Shown here: in pieces, positions 17,041 to 26,355 of the stretch
Numbering within the stretch: position 1 is the first letter of the stretch
Layout of the letters: every line of letters begins with the position of its first letter
Assembly (NCBI RefSeq): GCF_020055675.1
Contig: NZ_JAIPUS010000003.1
Span: 62,001-126,000 of the forward strand
DNA length: 64,000 nucleotides
Origin: Marivita sp.
GTDB taxonomy: Bacteria > Pseudomonadota > Alphaproteobacteria > Rhodobacterales > Rhodobacteraceae
Reading direction: 5' to 3'
Notes under the pieces: generated by a model
What the model was told of the DNA's origin: nothing
What the model saw: only the letters and a program-made list of their open reading frames with translations
Databases searched by the model: none
Position numbers and translations under genes: made by a program

Positions 17041-18528
17041 ATGGCACTGGCCCGCCGTTTCGGAGCACTGGCGCTGGGGGCAGGCTTTGCGCTGGGCCAG
17101 CCGCCCTTCGATCTGTGGTGGGCCGCCATTGCGGCGCTGGTGGCGCTTTTTGTGCTGTCACGCGCGGATCGCGCATCGGGCCCGGCGGGCTGGACGGGCT
17201 GGCTGTTCGGAACAGGCTATTTCGCGGTCTCATTGCATTGGATTTACCAGCCGTTCCAGGTGGATGCGGCCCTGACGGGCTGGATGGCGCCGTTCGCGGT
17301 CATCGGCCTGTCATGCGGTCTTGCCCTGCTCTGGGCCCTGGCCTTCTGGCTGGGGCGGCGGGTCAGCGGTTCGGCCTATGGCATCGCGCTGTGCTGGGCC
17401 GTTATGGAGCTTGTGCGCGCTTACCTGTTCACGGGGTTTCCGTGGGGGCTGGTTGGCTATGTCTGGGCACCCACGCCGGCTGCGCAGTGGCACGCCGTTT
17501 TCGGGCCGCATGGCCTGACATTGGTGACATTGCTGCTCGCGGCGCTGGCCGCGCAGGCAATCTTGCAGCGCTCTGCCGTGATCGGCGGTGCGGTGATCGG
17601 GGCGACAGGTGCCCTGTGGATCGGCGGCACAGCCCTGACCCCGGGGCTGCAAGACCTGACGAATCGTCCCGTCGTGCGCCTGATCCAGCCCAATGCGCCG
17701 CAGCATCAGAAATGGGACCGCGCCTATATGCCGGTCTTTTTCAACCGTCAGGTGGATTTCACCGCGCAGCGGCCCGAACCCGATCTGATCGTCTGGCCGG
17801 AAACGGCGGTGCCGAACTTGCTGGACGACGCGGGTGCAACCTTTGACGTGATCGCGCAAGCTGCCGCCGGCACGCCGGTGGTGCTGGGCATTCAGCGCGA
17901 AGAAGAGAGGCGGTATTTCAACTCGCTGGTCCGGCTGGACGCGCGGGGCGCGGTCTCTGATCTTTACGACAAGCACCATCTGGTGCCTTTCGGCGAATAC
18001 ATGCCGGCTGCATCTTTTTTCGCGCGATTCGATATCCTTGGCCTCGCCGCGCGCGCCGATGCGGGGTATTCGGCAGGGCCGGGGCCAGCGCTGGTCGATC
18101 TTGGTCAGTTGGGACAGGCGCTGCCACTGATCTGTTACGAGGCGGTGTTTCCGCAAGATGTGAATGGCGCGCCATCGCGGCCGGACCTTCTTCTCCAGAT
18201 CACCAACGATGCGTGGTTCGGCACCTATGCGGGGCCGCAACAGCATTTGGCGCAGGCGCGCTTGCGGGCCATTGAACAAGGGGTTCCGATGATCCGGGTG
18301 GCCAATACCGGCATTTCGGCCGTGATCGACCCGGCGGGCCGGATCATCGACGCGCTGCCTCTGGGGCGGGCCGGATTTCTGGATGTGCCCGTGCCGGTGG
18401 CTGGCGCCCCGACGCTTTATGCGCGCTCGGGAGATTGGCTGGCCTTGCTCGCGGCTTTTGTGGCATTTGGGGCGCTGGTCATTCGCGAACAGCGCAATCC
18501 CATTGACCAATCCGCGCCCCGGGCGTAA
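17041..18528 (+). CDS. lnt: Apolipoprotein N-acyltransferase Lnt
   Basis: A 495-aa inner-membrane enzyme that N-acylates the lipidated Cys of lipoproteins. The first ~200 residues are hydrophobic with about five to six membrane segments. A periplasmic nitrilase-like domain with the full triad follows: Glu in WPETAVPN, Lys in DKHHLVPFGEYMP, and Cys in LICYEAVFP. A final hydrophobic segment (ALLAAFVAFGALV) closes it. It starts 4 bases after the corC-like stop. Several lipoproteins in this window would be its substrates. Confidence 0.96.
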   Translation: MALARRFGALALGAGFALGQPPFDLWWAAIAALVALFVLSRADRASGPAGWTGWLFGTGYFAVSLHWIYQPFQVDAALTGWMAPFAVIGLSCGLALLWALAFWLGRRVSGSAYGIALCWAVMELVRAYLFTGFPWGLVGYVWAPTPAAQWHAVFGPHGLTLVTLLLAALAAQAILQRSAVIGGAVIGATGALWIGGTALTPGLQDLTNRPVVRLIQPNAPQHQKWDRAYMPVFFNRQVDFTAQRPEPDLIVWPETAVPNLLDDAGATFDVIAQAAAGTPVVLGIQREEERRYFNSLVRLDARGAVSDLYDKHHLVPFGEYMPAASFFARFDILGLAARADAGYSAGPGPALVDLGQLGQALPLICYEAVFPQDVNGAPSRPDLLLQITNDAWFGTYAGPQQHLAQARLRAIEQGVPMIRVANTGISAVIDPAGRIIDALPLGRAGFLDVPVPVAGAPTLYARSGDWLALLAAFVAFGALVIREQRNPIDQSAPRA

Positions 18529-18543
18529 CGCAAAGCCTCATTC

Positions 18544-18590
18544 CCGTCACAACGGCTTCCTGACGTGACGGCAGACCCCAATGGAGCACT
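18544..18590 (+). promoter_or_regulatory. SAM/SAH riboswitch upstream of metK
   Basis: The leader reads GTCACAACGGCTTCCTG-CGTGAC, then a linker and ATGGAGCA immediately before the metK ATG. This is the conserved core of the SAM/SAH riboswitch class described for Rhodobacterales metK leaders. GTCAC pairs with GTGAC, and the GGAGC that forms the pseudoknot overlaps the Shine-Dalgarno, so S-adenosylmethionine binding would block translation initiation. The linker between the hairpin and GGAGC (GGCAGACCCCA) is longer than in the minimal examples I know. Confidence 0.93.
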
Positions 18591-18591
18591 C

Positions 18592-19773
18592 ATGTCCAGA
18601 CAAAATTACATCTTCACCTCGGAATCCGTGTCCGAGGGCCACCCGGATAAGGTCTGTGACCGAATCTCGGATGCGATCCTTGATGCGCTGATTTCCGAAG
18701 AACCCGAAGCCCGTGTCGCCTGTGAAACCTTTGCGACCACGAACCGCGTCGTGATCGGCGGCGAGGTCGGCCTGTCAGATCAATCCCGCCTGGACGGCTA
18801 CATGGCGCGTATTCCCGATATCGCACGCGCCTGTATCAAGGACATTGGCTATGAGCAGGACAAGTTTCACCACGCAACCTGCGAGATCACCAACCTGCTG
18901 CATCCCCAGTCCGCGCATATCGCACAGGGCGTCGATGCGTCCAGCGACAAGGATGAGGGCGCGGGTGACCAGGGGATCATGTTCGGCTATGCCACGAACG
19001 AGACGGACGCGCTGATGCCCGCACCGATCCAGTTCAGCCACGCGATCCTGCGCCGACTGGCGGAGGCGCGCAAATCGGGGGCCGAGCCGCTTTTGCGCCC
19101 GGATGCCAAGTCGCAGGTTTCGGTGGTCTATCAGAATGGCAAGCCGATGGGCGTGCGCTCCGTCGTGCTGTCGACCCAGCACGCCGATGACCGTCAAAGC
19201 TCCGAGGATATCCGGGAAATCGTCGAACCTTACATCCGCGAGGTGTTGCCCGAAGGCTGGCTGATGGACGATACCGAATGGTGGGTGAACCCGACCGGCA
19301 CATTCGTGATCGGCGGACCGGATGGCGACGCGGGCCTGACGGGCCGCAAGATCATCGTCGATACCTATGGCGGGGCGGCCCCGCATGGCGGTGGTGCGTT
19401 CTCGGGCAAGGACCCGACCAAGGTGGACCGCTCGGCGGCCTATGCGGCGCGCTATCTGGCGAAGAACGTGGTCGCGGCGGGCATGGCAGAGCGCTGCACG
19501 ATCCAGCTGAGCTATGCGATCGGCGTCTCCAAGCCGCTGTCGATCTATGCCGACATGCATGGCACCGGAGAGATCGACGCCGCGGCGATCGAGCGGGCGA
19601 TCCCCAAGGTCATGGACCTCACCCCGCGTGGCATCCGGACCCATCTGCAACTGAACAAGCCGATCTACGAGCGCACGGCGGCCTATGGCCATTTCGGCCG
19701 CGCGCCCGAGGCGGATGGCGGGTTTAGCTGGGAACGGACCGATCTGGCCGAGGCGCTGGCGAAAGAGGTCTGA
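18592..19773 (+). CDS. metK: S-adenosylmethionine synthetase MetK
   Basis: A 393-aa cytosolic enzyme making S-adenosylmethionine from methionine and ATP. Signatures are [16 protein letters not shown] at the N-terminus, [12 protein letters not shown] for ATP binding, and [16 protein letters not shown]. The start at ATG 18592 gives the family N-terminus; the tracked ORF start at 18565 lies inside the riboswitch hairpin and should be ignored. Translation is probably controlled by product binding to the upstream SAM/SAH riboswitch. A short CCCCGG/CCGGGG hairpin just after the stop may act as a weak terminator. Confidence 0.98.
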   Translation: MSRQNYIFTSESVSEGHPDKVCDRISDAILDALISEEPEARVACETFATTNRVVIGGEVGLSDQSRLDGYMARIPDIARACIKDIGYEQDKFHHATCEITNLLHPQSAHIAQGVDASSDKDEGAGDQGIMFGYATNETDALMPAPIQFSHAILRRLAEARKSGAEPLLRPDAKSQVSVVYQNGKPMGVRSVVLSTQHADDRQSSEDIREIVEPYIREVLPEGWLMDDTEWWVNPTGTFVIGGPDGDAGLTGRKIIVDTYGGAAPHGGGAFSGKDPTKVDRSAAYAARYLAKNVVAAGMAERCTIQLSYAIGVSKPLSIYADMHGTGEIDAAAIERAIPKVMDLTPRGIRTHLQLNKPIYERTAAYGHFGRAPEADGGFSWERTDLAEALAKEV

Positions 19774-19845
19774 TCCCCCGGTGACTCCGGGGCCGCCGAC
19801 GGCTAGGCTTGTCACACAAGCTGACATGTCGAAGGAGGAGACCCG

Positions 19846-20439
19846 ATGAGACAGATCGCAATGAGCGTTGCTCTGGCTGCCTTGGCCACGGCGGCCGGGG
19901 CGGAAACCGAGGTGGGCATTTCCAAGGATATGCCAACCACCACCGTTGAAACCCGAAACGGTCCGGTCGAGATCGGACGGGTTCAGGACACCGAGAACGA
20001 AGTAACGGGGGAATGGGCCCGTACCTCCCGGCCCTGTCCGGAGTTTTGTATCCAGCCCATCACGCCCGCCGAGGGTGTCAGCACCATCGGAGAGCTGGAA
20101 TTGATCGACCTGTTGCAAGACCCCGATGCGGTGGTCGTGGACAGCCGCACATCGGACTGGTTCGAGGGGGGGACGATCCCGGGCGCGATCAACATCCCCT
20201 ATCCCTATGTCCTGGACGAATTGGGCCAGCTGGGCTGCGAACCGGATTTCGAGGGCTGGGACTGCGCGGGGGCCAAACAGGTTGCACTGTTTTGCAACGG
20301 CATCTGGTGTGGCCAGTCTCCGACCGCGATCCGCAACATGGTCGAGGCGGGGTTTCCCGCAGACAAGATCTCCTATTATCGCGGCGGGATGCAGGTCTGG
20401 CGGCTGCTTGGGCTGACAGTGACGGGCGGCGGCAGCTAG
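19846..20439 (+). CDS. Exported rhodanese-like protein with CNGxWCGQ loop
   Basis: A 197-aa protein with a signal peptide (MSVALAALATAAGAE). A CPEFC pair precedes a rhodanese domain (VVVDSRTSDWFEGGTIPGAINIPYP). The presumed catalytic Cys is in LFCNGIWCGQSPTAI, a loop longer than the classical C-x5-R and containing a second Cys, so a thiol/disulfide role in the periplasm is possible. The start at ATG 19846 follows GAAGGAGGAG. It begins a run of three exported enzymes (rhodanese, hydrolase, phosphatase) whose common pathway is not evident. The CxxCW-like loop resembles rhodanese-like proteins near PQQ-dependent dehydrogenases, but none is seen here. Confidence 0.85.
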   Translation: MRQIAMSVALAALATAAGAETEVGISKDMPTTTVETRNGPVEIGRVQDTENEVTGEWARTSRPCPEFCIQPITPAEGVSTIGELELIDLLQDPDAVVVDSRTSDWFEGGTIPGAINIPYPYVLDELGQLGCEPDFEGWDCAGAKQVALFCNGIWCGQSPTAIRNMVEAGFPADKISYYRGGMQVWRLLGLTVTGGGS

Positions 20440-20508
20440 CGGCCGCGGTTTGTCTTTCTGCATCCAGCGCTAACTTTAGTGCCACAGCACAACAAAAAGG
20501 AGATCCTC

Positions 20509-21252
20509 ATGTTCAAACCGTTTCTGGCCACGCTTGCCCTGACCGCGACTGCCGCACAGGCCGAGATGTCCGCCGAGTACCACAGCTACACCGTCGGTGA
20601 CCGGGAGTATGAAGGGTACGTCGCCACCAACACGGCGATCACGCCGAAGGGCACCGTTCTGATCGTACATGACTGGGACGGGATGACCGATTACGAGGAA
20701 CGCCGCGCCGAAATGCTGGCAGCCCTAGGCTACACCGCCTTTGCAATCGACGTCTATGGCGCGGAGGAGACCCCGCAAAGCGTCGATGAATATCGTGCCC
20801 TGTCCGGCGCGATGTACAGCGACCGCGAGGAATTCCGGGCGCGGCTGATGGGGGCGATCGAAGAGGCCGCGAACATCACCGGGGCCACCGATACCCATGT
20901 CATGATGGGCTATTGCTTTGGCGGCGCGGCGGTGCTCGAGGCGGCGCGCGCAGGGGCGGACCTTGATGGCTTCGTGAGCTTTCACGGCGGTCTGGGCACA
21001 CCCGAGGGGCAGGATTACTCTGCTGCCACCGCGCCGATCATGATGTTCCATGGCTCCGCGGATCCGGTGTCCGGGATGGCTGACCTTGCGGCGCTGCTGG
21101 ATGAATTGCAGGCTGCGGGTGTGACCCACGGGGCAGAGGTGTTCGGCGGTGCCCGCCACAGCTTCACGGTGTTCGGTTCGAACGATTACGACCTCGCTGC
21201 GGATCAGGGCAGTTGGCAAGGGCTTCTGGACTTCCTTGACGAGCAAACATGA
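20509..21252 (+). CDS. Exported dienelactone hydrolase-family protein
   Basis: A 247-aa alpha/beta hydrolase with a signal peptide (FLATLALTATAAQAE), started at ATG 20509 after AAAAGGAG. The triad is nucleophile Cys in GYCFGG, Asp in HGSADPVS, and His in GARHSF. The oxyanion region is IVHDWDG. A Cys nucleophile is characteristic of the dienelactone hydrolase family. Export makes a lactone-degrading cytosolic role unlikely. It overlaps the next gene by 4 bases (ATGA), so the two are coupled. Confidence 0.88.
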   Translation: MFKPFLATLALTATAAQAEMSAEYHSYTVGDREYEGYVATNTAITPKGTVLIVHDWDGMTDYEERRAEMLAALGYTAFAIDVYGAEETPQSVDEYRALSGAMYSDREEFRARLMGAIEEAANITGATDTHVMMGYCFGGAAVLEAARAGADLDGFVSFHGGLGTPEGQDYSAATAPIMMFHGSADPVSGMADLAALLDELQAAGVTHGAEVFGGARHSFTVFGSNDYDLAADQGSWQGLLDFLDEQT

Positions 21253-21791
21253 TCCATCGGGCTGTCCTGCTCCTCGCTCTGCTTTGGCCCGGGCTGGTTT
21301 GGGCCAACGATTGGGACGCGCTGGATACCCCCGGCGCGTTCGCAATCATGAGACATGCGCTGGCCCCCGGTACCGGTGATCCGGCGCGTTTTGCGCTGGG
21401 CGATTGCAGCACCCAGCGCAATCTGAACGATAGGGGCCGGGCACAGGCAGAGCGGCTCGGTGCCGCCTTTCGCGACCGTGGTCACGCGTTTGATGTGGTG
21501 TTGACCAGCCAATGGTGCCGGAGCCGGGATACCGCCACGCTTTTGTCGCTGGCTCCGGTAGAAGACACGCCCGCATTCAATTCCTTTTTCCGCGATTTCG
21601 CGGCACGCGACAGTCGAACGGACGCGGCGTTGGAACTGTTGGAAAATCAGCAGGGGCGCCCCTTTGTCGTAAGTCACCAGGTCAATATTCGCGCGCTTAC
21701 CGGGACCACGACACGGTCGGGCGAAGTGTTGGTCGTGCGTCATGCCGGTGATGGTCTTGATGTGCTCGGATCCATCCTGATCGATCCATGA
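21249..21791 (+). CDS. Exported histidine phosphatase-family protein
   Basis: A 180-aa protein with a signal peptide (LLLALLWPGLVWA) and a phosphoglycerate-mutase-like phosphatase core. The catalytic RH is in AIMRHALAPG, the second Arg region is SQWCRSRDTATLL, and the second His is in VVSHQVNIRALTG. The length is compact for the family. It starts inside the stop of the hydrolase gene (overlap ATGA). The substrate is unknown; a periplasmic phosphoester is likely from the signal peptide. Confidence 0.87.
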   Translation: MIHRAVLLLALLWPGLVWANDWDALDTPGAFAIMRHALAPGTGDPARFALGDCSTQRNLNDRGRAQAERLGAAFRDRGHAFDVVLTSQWCRSRDTATLLSLAPVEDTPAFNSFFRDFAARDSRTDAALELLENQQGRPFVVSHQVNIRALTGTTTRSGEVLVVRHAGDGLDVLGSILIDP

Positions 21792-21839
21792 AGCTGACCG
21801 CCGTTGCGACCAGCCGATGCCGACGCTAAACGGGGCGGC

Positions 21840-22562
21840 ATGAACAAGACAAAGACAAAGCACCCCTCCGGCGCACCATGGCGAAATTTCTATGGCCGGT
21901 TCAAGGGCAAGGGCCTGCGCAAGTCGCAGGAGGCCTATCTGACCGAGGATCTGGCCAGGCTCAGCCCCGGACCGGTGACATGGGAAGACAACCCGGATCG
22001 CGCGCCTCTCAAGCTGGACGCGATGTTCGGAGACAAGCCTGTCTGGCTCGAAATCGGCTTCGGAGCCGGCGAACATCTTGTGCACCAGGCGCAGCGTTAC
22101 CCCGATGTCGGGATTATCGGCTGCGAGCCGTATATCAACGGCGTTGCCATGCTCCTGCGCAAGATCCGCGATGCCGATGTCAGCAACCTGCGGGTCTTTC
22201 CCGGCGATGTGCGCAACATGTTCGACGTTCTGCCCGGTGGGTCGATCGAGAAGGCGTTCCTGCTCTATCCCGATCCATGGCCGAAAAAGCGGCATCATCG
22301 CAGGCGGTTTGTCACACAGGACCATCTTGCCCCGCTTTACACCGTGCTGGCACCGGGGGCCGAATTCCGCGTTGCCACCGATATTCCAGACTACGTCCGC
22401 CAAACCCTGATCGAAGTGCCGAAAGCCGGGTTCGAATGGCTGGCCGAACGGCCCGGTGACTGGCGCCACCCTTGGGAGGACTGGTATTCCACCCGCTACG
22501 AGATGAAAGCGCTGCGCGAAGGGCGCATGCCGCATTACATGACCTTTCGAAAGCCGGACTGA
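21840..22562 (+). CDS. trmB: tRNA (guanine-N7)-methyltransferase TrmB
   Basis: A 240-aa SAM-dependent methyltransferase that forms m7G46 in tRNA. Motifs are the SAM site [25 protein letters not shown], and the TrmB signature [18 protein letters not shown]. The start at ATG 21840 (MNKTKTK) gives a basic N-terminus; the tracked start 12 codons upstream has no site. The stop TGA overlaps the ATG of cmk by one base, so they are coupled. Confidence 0.96.
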   Translation: MNKTKTKHPSGAPWRNFYGRFKGKGLRKSQEAYLTEDLARLSPGPVTWEDNPDRAPLKLDAMFGDKPVWLEIGFGAGEHLVHQAQRYPDVGIIGCEPYINGVAMLLRKIRDADVSNLRVFPGDVRNMFDVLPGGSIEKAFLLYPDPWPKKRHHRRRFVTQDHLAPLYTVLAPGAEFRVATDIPDYVRQTLIEVPKAGFEWLAERPGDWRHPWEDWYSTRYEMKALREGRMPHYMTFRKPD

Positions 22563-23185
22563 TGCAACCTTTCACGATCGCCATCGACGGACCAGCTGCG
22601 GCTGGCAAGGGCACGATCAGCAAGGCGGTCGCGACGCATTTCGACCTGGCGCATCTGGACACCGGGCTGCTTTACCGCGCGGTTGGGGCACGGATGCTGA
22701 CCGGGGAAGATCCGATCGCTGCCGCGCATGCCCTTGTGGCCGAAGACCTTGGCACGCCGGCCCTGCGCACCGCCGAAACGGCCCAGGCGGCCTCCAAGGT
22801 GGCGGTGATCCCGGAGGTGCGCGCGGCGCTGCTGGATTTTCAGCGCGCTTTTGCGCGGCGCTCTGGCGGGGCGGTTCTTGATGGGCGCGACATCGGCACG
22901 GTGATCTGTCCGCAGGCCGAGGTCAAACTGTTCGTGACCGCAAGCGCCGAAGTCCGGGCGCAGAGGCGCTTCGAGGAACTTCGGGACCGGGGTTACGACA
23001 CGGAATTCGCGACGGTGCTTGCAGAGGTGAAAGCGCGGGATGACCGCGACATGAACCGCAGTGATGCCCCGCTGCGCCCGGCCGAGGACGCGGTGGTCGT
23101 GGACACATCGGACCTGACCATTGCGCAAGCCGTGGCGCAGACGGTGGACGTGATCGAAGCGGCCCGACAACGCAGGCCGCGATGA
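22562..23185 (+). CDS. cmk: Cytidylate kinase Cmk
   Basis: A 207-aa nucleoside monophosphate kinase that phosphorylates CMP and dCMP. The P-loop is [12 protein letters not shown], the CMP site is [11 protein letters not shown], and DGRDIGTVI is the conserved central block. The start at ATG 22562 puts the P-loop at residue ~8 as expected; the longer tracked ORF reads antisense-like sequence from trmB. cmk before rpsA is a widely conserved bacterial order. Confidence 0.96.
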   Translation: MQPFTIAIDGPAAAGKGTISKAVATHFDLAHLDTGLLYRAVGARMLTGEDPIAAAHALVAEDLGTPALRTAETAQAASKVAVIPEVRAALLDFQRAFARRSGGAVLDGRDIGTVICPQAEVKLFVTASAEVRAQRRFEELRDRGYDTEFATVLAEVKARDDRDMNRSDAPLRPAEDAVVVDTSDLTIAQAVAQTVDVIEAARQRRPR

Positions 23186-23326
23186 TGCAGACAGTCGCCC
23201 CGTATCGCTCCGGCGGCAGACCCTGAAGGACACATGCGCGGTGTAAACACTTGCCTTGCTGCCCGGGTTCTGGTAATTCCCGCGCGTCGCAGAGGGCAAA
23301 CATAGCCGCAAGACATTGATCGAGCA

Positions 23327-23357
23327 GGGGTCGGCACTTACCGGCCCTCTTTGTTTT
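23327..23357 (+). terminator. Possible intrinsic terminator or attenuator before rpsA
   Basis: GGGTCGG-CACTTA-CCGGCCC forms a 7-bp stem (one G-U pair) and is followed by TCTTTGTTTTG. It lies in the 279-base cmk-rpsA gap, about 108 bases ahead of the rpsA ATG. It may end the cmk transcript or act in the rpsA leader. The T-run is interrupted, so strength is uncertain. Confidence 0.45.
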
Positions 23358-23464
23358 GTGAATGCCCTGACCAAATTCGTTCGCCACAAGTGCGGGCATC
23401 ACCCCAGACCGGCGGAGACAACCGCGCGGCCAGAAAAATGATACGTAAAGGAAAAAGACGCCAC

Positions 23465-25147
23465 ATGGCTCATAACGCATCTATGGAAGAATTCGAAGCG
23501 CTGTTGAACGAAAGCTTCGAAATGGACACACCGGACGAAGGGTCCGTTGTCAAAGGCAAGGTCATCGCTGTCGAGGCGGGCCAGGCCATCATCGACGTCG
23601 GCTACAAGATGGAAGGCCGCGTCGATCTCAAGGAATTTGCAAACCCTGGCGAAGCGCCCGACATTTCTGTCGGTGATGAGGTCGAGGTTTTCTTGCGCTC
23701 TGCGGAAAACGCGCGCGGCGAAGCGGTCATTTCCCGCGAAATGGCGCGGCGCGAAGAAGCATGGGATCGTCTCGAAAAGGCCTATGCCGACGACGCCCGC
23801 GTCGAAGGTGCGATCTTTGGCCGGGTCAAGGGCGGCTTTACCGTCGATCTTGGCGGGGCCGTGGCCTTCCTGCCCGGCAGCCAGGTCGATGTGCGCCCGG
23901 TGCGCGATGCCGGCCCGCTGATGGGTCTCAAGCAGCCGTTCCAGATCCTCAAGATGGACCGTCGCCGCGGCAACATCGTTGTCTCGCGCCGCGCGATCCT
24001 CGAAGAGAGCCGCGCCGAACAGCGCGCCGAGGTCATTGGCAACCTGTCCGAAGGTCAGGCCGTCGACGGTGTTGTCAAGAACATCACCGAATACGGGGCC
24101 TTCGTGGACCTTGGCGGTGTTGACGGTCTGCTGCACGTGACCGACATGGCATGGCGCCGGGTGAACCACCCGTCGGAAATCCTCGCCATCGGCGAGACGG
24201 TCAAGGTTCAGGTCATCAAGATCAACAAGGAAACCCACCGCATCAGCCTTGGCATGAAGCAGCTTCAGGAAGACCCGTGGGATCTGGTCGCAGCGAAGTA
24301 TCCGCTGGAATCCGTGCATACGGGCCGCGTGACCAACATCACCGATTACGGTGCCTTCGTTGAGCTGGAACCCGGTGTCGAGGGCCTTGTCCACGTCTCG
24401 GAGATGAGCTGGACCAAGAAGAACGTCCATCCCGGCAAGATCGTGTCCACCTCGCAAGAGGTCGAGGTCATGGTGCTGGAGATCGACAGCGCCAAGCGCC
24501 GCGTGTCGCTGGGTCTCAAGCAGACCATGCGCAACCCGTGGGAAGTGTTTGCAGAAACACACCCCGAGGGCAAAGAAGTCGAAGGCGAAGTCAAGAACAT
24601 CACCGAATTCGGTCTGTTTGTTGGCCTCGAAGGCGACATCGACGGCATGGTTCACCTGTCCGACCTGTCATGGGACGAACGTGGCGAAGACGCGATCCAG
24701 AACTACCGCAAGGGCGACATGGTTCAGGCCGTTGTCACCGAAGTGGATGTTGAGAAAGAGCGGATTTCGCTGTCGGTCAAGGCGCTGGGCGGCGACAAGT
24801 TCGCCGAGGCCGTCGGTGGCACGAAGCGCGGCTCGATTATCACCGTGCAGGTGACCGCGATCGAGGATGGCGGCATCGAGGTGGAGTACGAGGGCATGAA
24901 GTCCTTCATCCGCCGGTCGGACCTGAGCCGCGACCGGGCCGAACAGCGCCCCGAGCGCTTCAGTGTCGGTGACAAGGTCGATGTGCGCGTGACCAACGTG
25001 GACAGCAAGACCCGCCGCCTGGGCCTGTCGATCAAGGCGCGCGAAATCGCCGAAGAGAAGGAAGCGGTTCAGCAGTACGGATCCTCCGATTCGGGCGCAT
25101 CGCTGGGCGACATCCTTGGTGCGGCGTTGAAAAGCGACGACGACTGA
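23465..25147 (+). CDS. rpsA: 30S ribosomal protein S1
   Basis: A 560-aa protein with six S1 RNA-binding domains. The repeats are seen as GSVVKGKVIAVE, GAIFGRVKGGFTVDL, GQAVDGVVKNITEYGAFVDLGG, GRVTNITDYGAFVELE, GEVKNITEFGLFVGLEG, and a diverged last one (SIITVQVTAIEDGGIEV). It unfolds mRNA and brings it to the 30S subunit. The start is ATG 23465 (MAHNAS) with AAAGGA upstream; the tracked ORF adds 38 residues from the leader. A strong terminator follows the stop. Confidence 0.97.
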   Translation: MAHNASMEEFEALLNESFEMDTPDEGSVVKGKVIAVEAGQAIIDVGYKMEGRVDLKEFANPGEAPDISVGDEVEVFLRSAENARGEAVISREMARREEAWDRLEKAYADDARVEGAIFGRVKGGFTVDLGGAVAFLPGSQVDVRPVRDAGPLMGLKQPFQILKMDRRRGNIVVSRRAILEESRAEQRAEVIGNLSEGQAVDGVVKNITEYGAFVDLGGVDGLLHVTDMAWRRVNHPSEILAIGETVKVQVIKINKETHRISLGMKQLQEDPWDLVAAKYPLESVHTGRVTNITDYGAFVELEPGVEGLVHVSEMSWTKKNVHPGKIVSTSQEVEVMVLEIDSAKRRVSLGLKQTMRNPWEVFAETHPEGKEVEGEVKNITEFGLFVGLEGDIDGMVHLSDLSWDERGEDAIQNYRKGDMVQAVVTEVDVEKERISLSVKALGGDKFAEAVGGTKRGSIITVQVTAIEDGGIEVEYEGMKSFIRRSDLSRDRAEQRPERFSVGDKVDVRVTNVDSKTRRLGLSIKAREIAEEKEAVQQYGSSDSGASLGDILGAALKSDDD

Positions 25148-25172
25148 TCGCGATCTGTCGGATACGAAAATC

Positions 25173-25207
25173 AAACCCCCGCATCGCAGGATGCGGGGGT
25201 TTTTTTA
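25173..25207 (+). terminator. Rho-independent terminator after rpsA
   Basis: AACCCCCGCATC-GCAG-GATGCGGGGGTT is a perfect stem with a 4-base loop, followed by a run of T. It lies 26 bases after the rpsA stop and should end the transcript efficiently. Confidence 0.95.
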
Positions 25208-25258
25208 TCGGGTGATACGAGAACGCATTGCCTGTTTGCGGTGACGAAGACAGGAGAG

Positions 25259-25309
25259 ACCAGCCCCCGGAAGCCTTCGAAGCCGCAGGATATTTGAAAA
25301 CCGGAGAAG
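25259..25309 (-). repeat. Dispersed GC-rich repeat, degenerate copy on minus strand
   Basis: On the minus strand the region reads CTTCTCCGG..., CAAATATCCTGCGG, then CCGGGGGCTGGTC. This follows the block order of the repeat at 15499 with several changes. It lies between the rpsA terminator and the stop of the BKACE gene. Confidence 0.5.
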
Positions 25310-25315
25310 CCGGCG

Positions 25316-26155
25316 TCAGGCGACGATGGTGCGCCGGCCAAGCATCGCGCGCGCCTGCTGCCATGTGGCGACGGGGCGGTCATATTTCTCGCACAGCTCG
25401 ACCGCGCGGTTGACCAGCGCCGCGTTGGACGGGGCTAGCGTATCGCGGTCGAGCCGGACATTGTCCTCCAACCCAGTGCGTGCATGGCCGCCAGACGAGA
25501 TTGCCCAGTCATTCAGAACGATCTGGTTCGCCCCGATACCGGCGGCACACCACGGCGCGTCGTTGCCAAACAGGCGCTTGACGGTGTGGACATAGAAATC
25601 GAACACCTCGCGATCGACCGGCATCGCGTTCTTCACGCCCATCACGAATTGCACGTAAGGCGTGTCCGTGATTTCGCCTGCCTTGTGCATCGCGGCGGCG
25701 CGGAAGATATGCGACAGGTCGAAGGCTTCGATCTCGGGCTTGATGCCGTAGGTCCTCATCTCCGAGGCGAGCCACGCCACGAGGTCGGGCGGGTTCTCGT
25801 AGACGCGGGTCGGAAAGTTGTTCGACCCGACGGACAACGACGCCATGTCCGGCCCGAGCGGCAGCATGCCGCCGCGCGCCCTGCCGGCGCCCGATCGTCC
25901 ACCCGTCGACAATTGGACGATCATGCCCGGACAGTGCTTTTCCACGCCGTCCTTGAGCCGCGCGAACCGGTCCGGATCCGAACTTGGCGTTTCATCATCG
26001 TTGCGCACATGGGCATGCATGATCGTGGCCCCGGCCTCGAACGCTGCATGGGTGCTTTCGATCTGTTCCGATGCCGTGACGGGCACGGCGGGATTGTCGG
26101 CCTTGGTCGGCAGCGACCCGGTGATGGCGACGCAGATGATGCAGGGCGTGGGCAT
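25316..26155 (-). CDS. BKACE-family (3-keto-5-aminohexanoate cleavage) enzyme
   Basis: A 279-aa TIM-barrel Zn enzyme that cleaves beta-keto acids with acetyl-CoA. The start at ATG 26155 (MPTPCIICVAIT) replaces the tracked ORF start, which adds 55 unlikely residues. Visible landmarks are ITGSLPTK, MHAHVRNDDETPSSD with the His-x-His metal ligands, a Gly-rich loop (STGGRSGAGRARGG), and CAAGIGANQIVLNDWAI. The family has many substrates (aminohexanoate, carnitine-derived dehydrocarnitine and others), and this sequence alone does not choose between them. It stands alone on the minus strand, convergent with rpsA. Confidence 0.9.
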   Translation of the reverse strand: MPTPCIICVAITGSLPTKADNPAVPVTASEQIESTHAAFEAGATIMHAHVRNDDETPSSDPDRFARLKDGVEKHCPGMIVQLSTGGRSGAGRARGGMLPLGPDMASLSVGSNNFPTRVYENPPDLVAWLASEMRTYGIKPEIEAFDLSHIFRAAAMHKAGEITDTPYVQFVMGVKNAMPVDREVFDFYVHTVKRLFGNDAPWCAAGIGANQIVLNDWAISSGGHARTGLEDNVRLDRDTLAPSNAALVNRAVELCEKYDRPVATWQQARAMLGRRTIVA

Positions 26156-26355
26156 GTGATCAAGCTGTCCTTGTGGTCCGGTGGCCGGCAGTTTGGCAGG
26201 AAACGCCAAGGTGTCAAACCAGTTGCCGACAGGTCCGGCCCCTTGGGTGCATGGCGGCGATCCGCAGGCAAGGGCGGGGTCGCAGGATGCCGCATTGCGC
26301 GGGCGCCGGCTTGGCTGCACACTCTTGCAAAACGCAGAATGAGGTGGGCAGAGCG

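Noticed and set aside
22430-22445. GGGTTCGAAT resembling a tRNA T-loop
   Set aside because: It lies inside trmB coding sequence, and no acceptor or anticodon stem can be formed around it. No tRNA was found elsewhere in the window.
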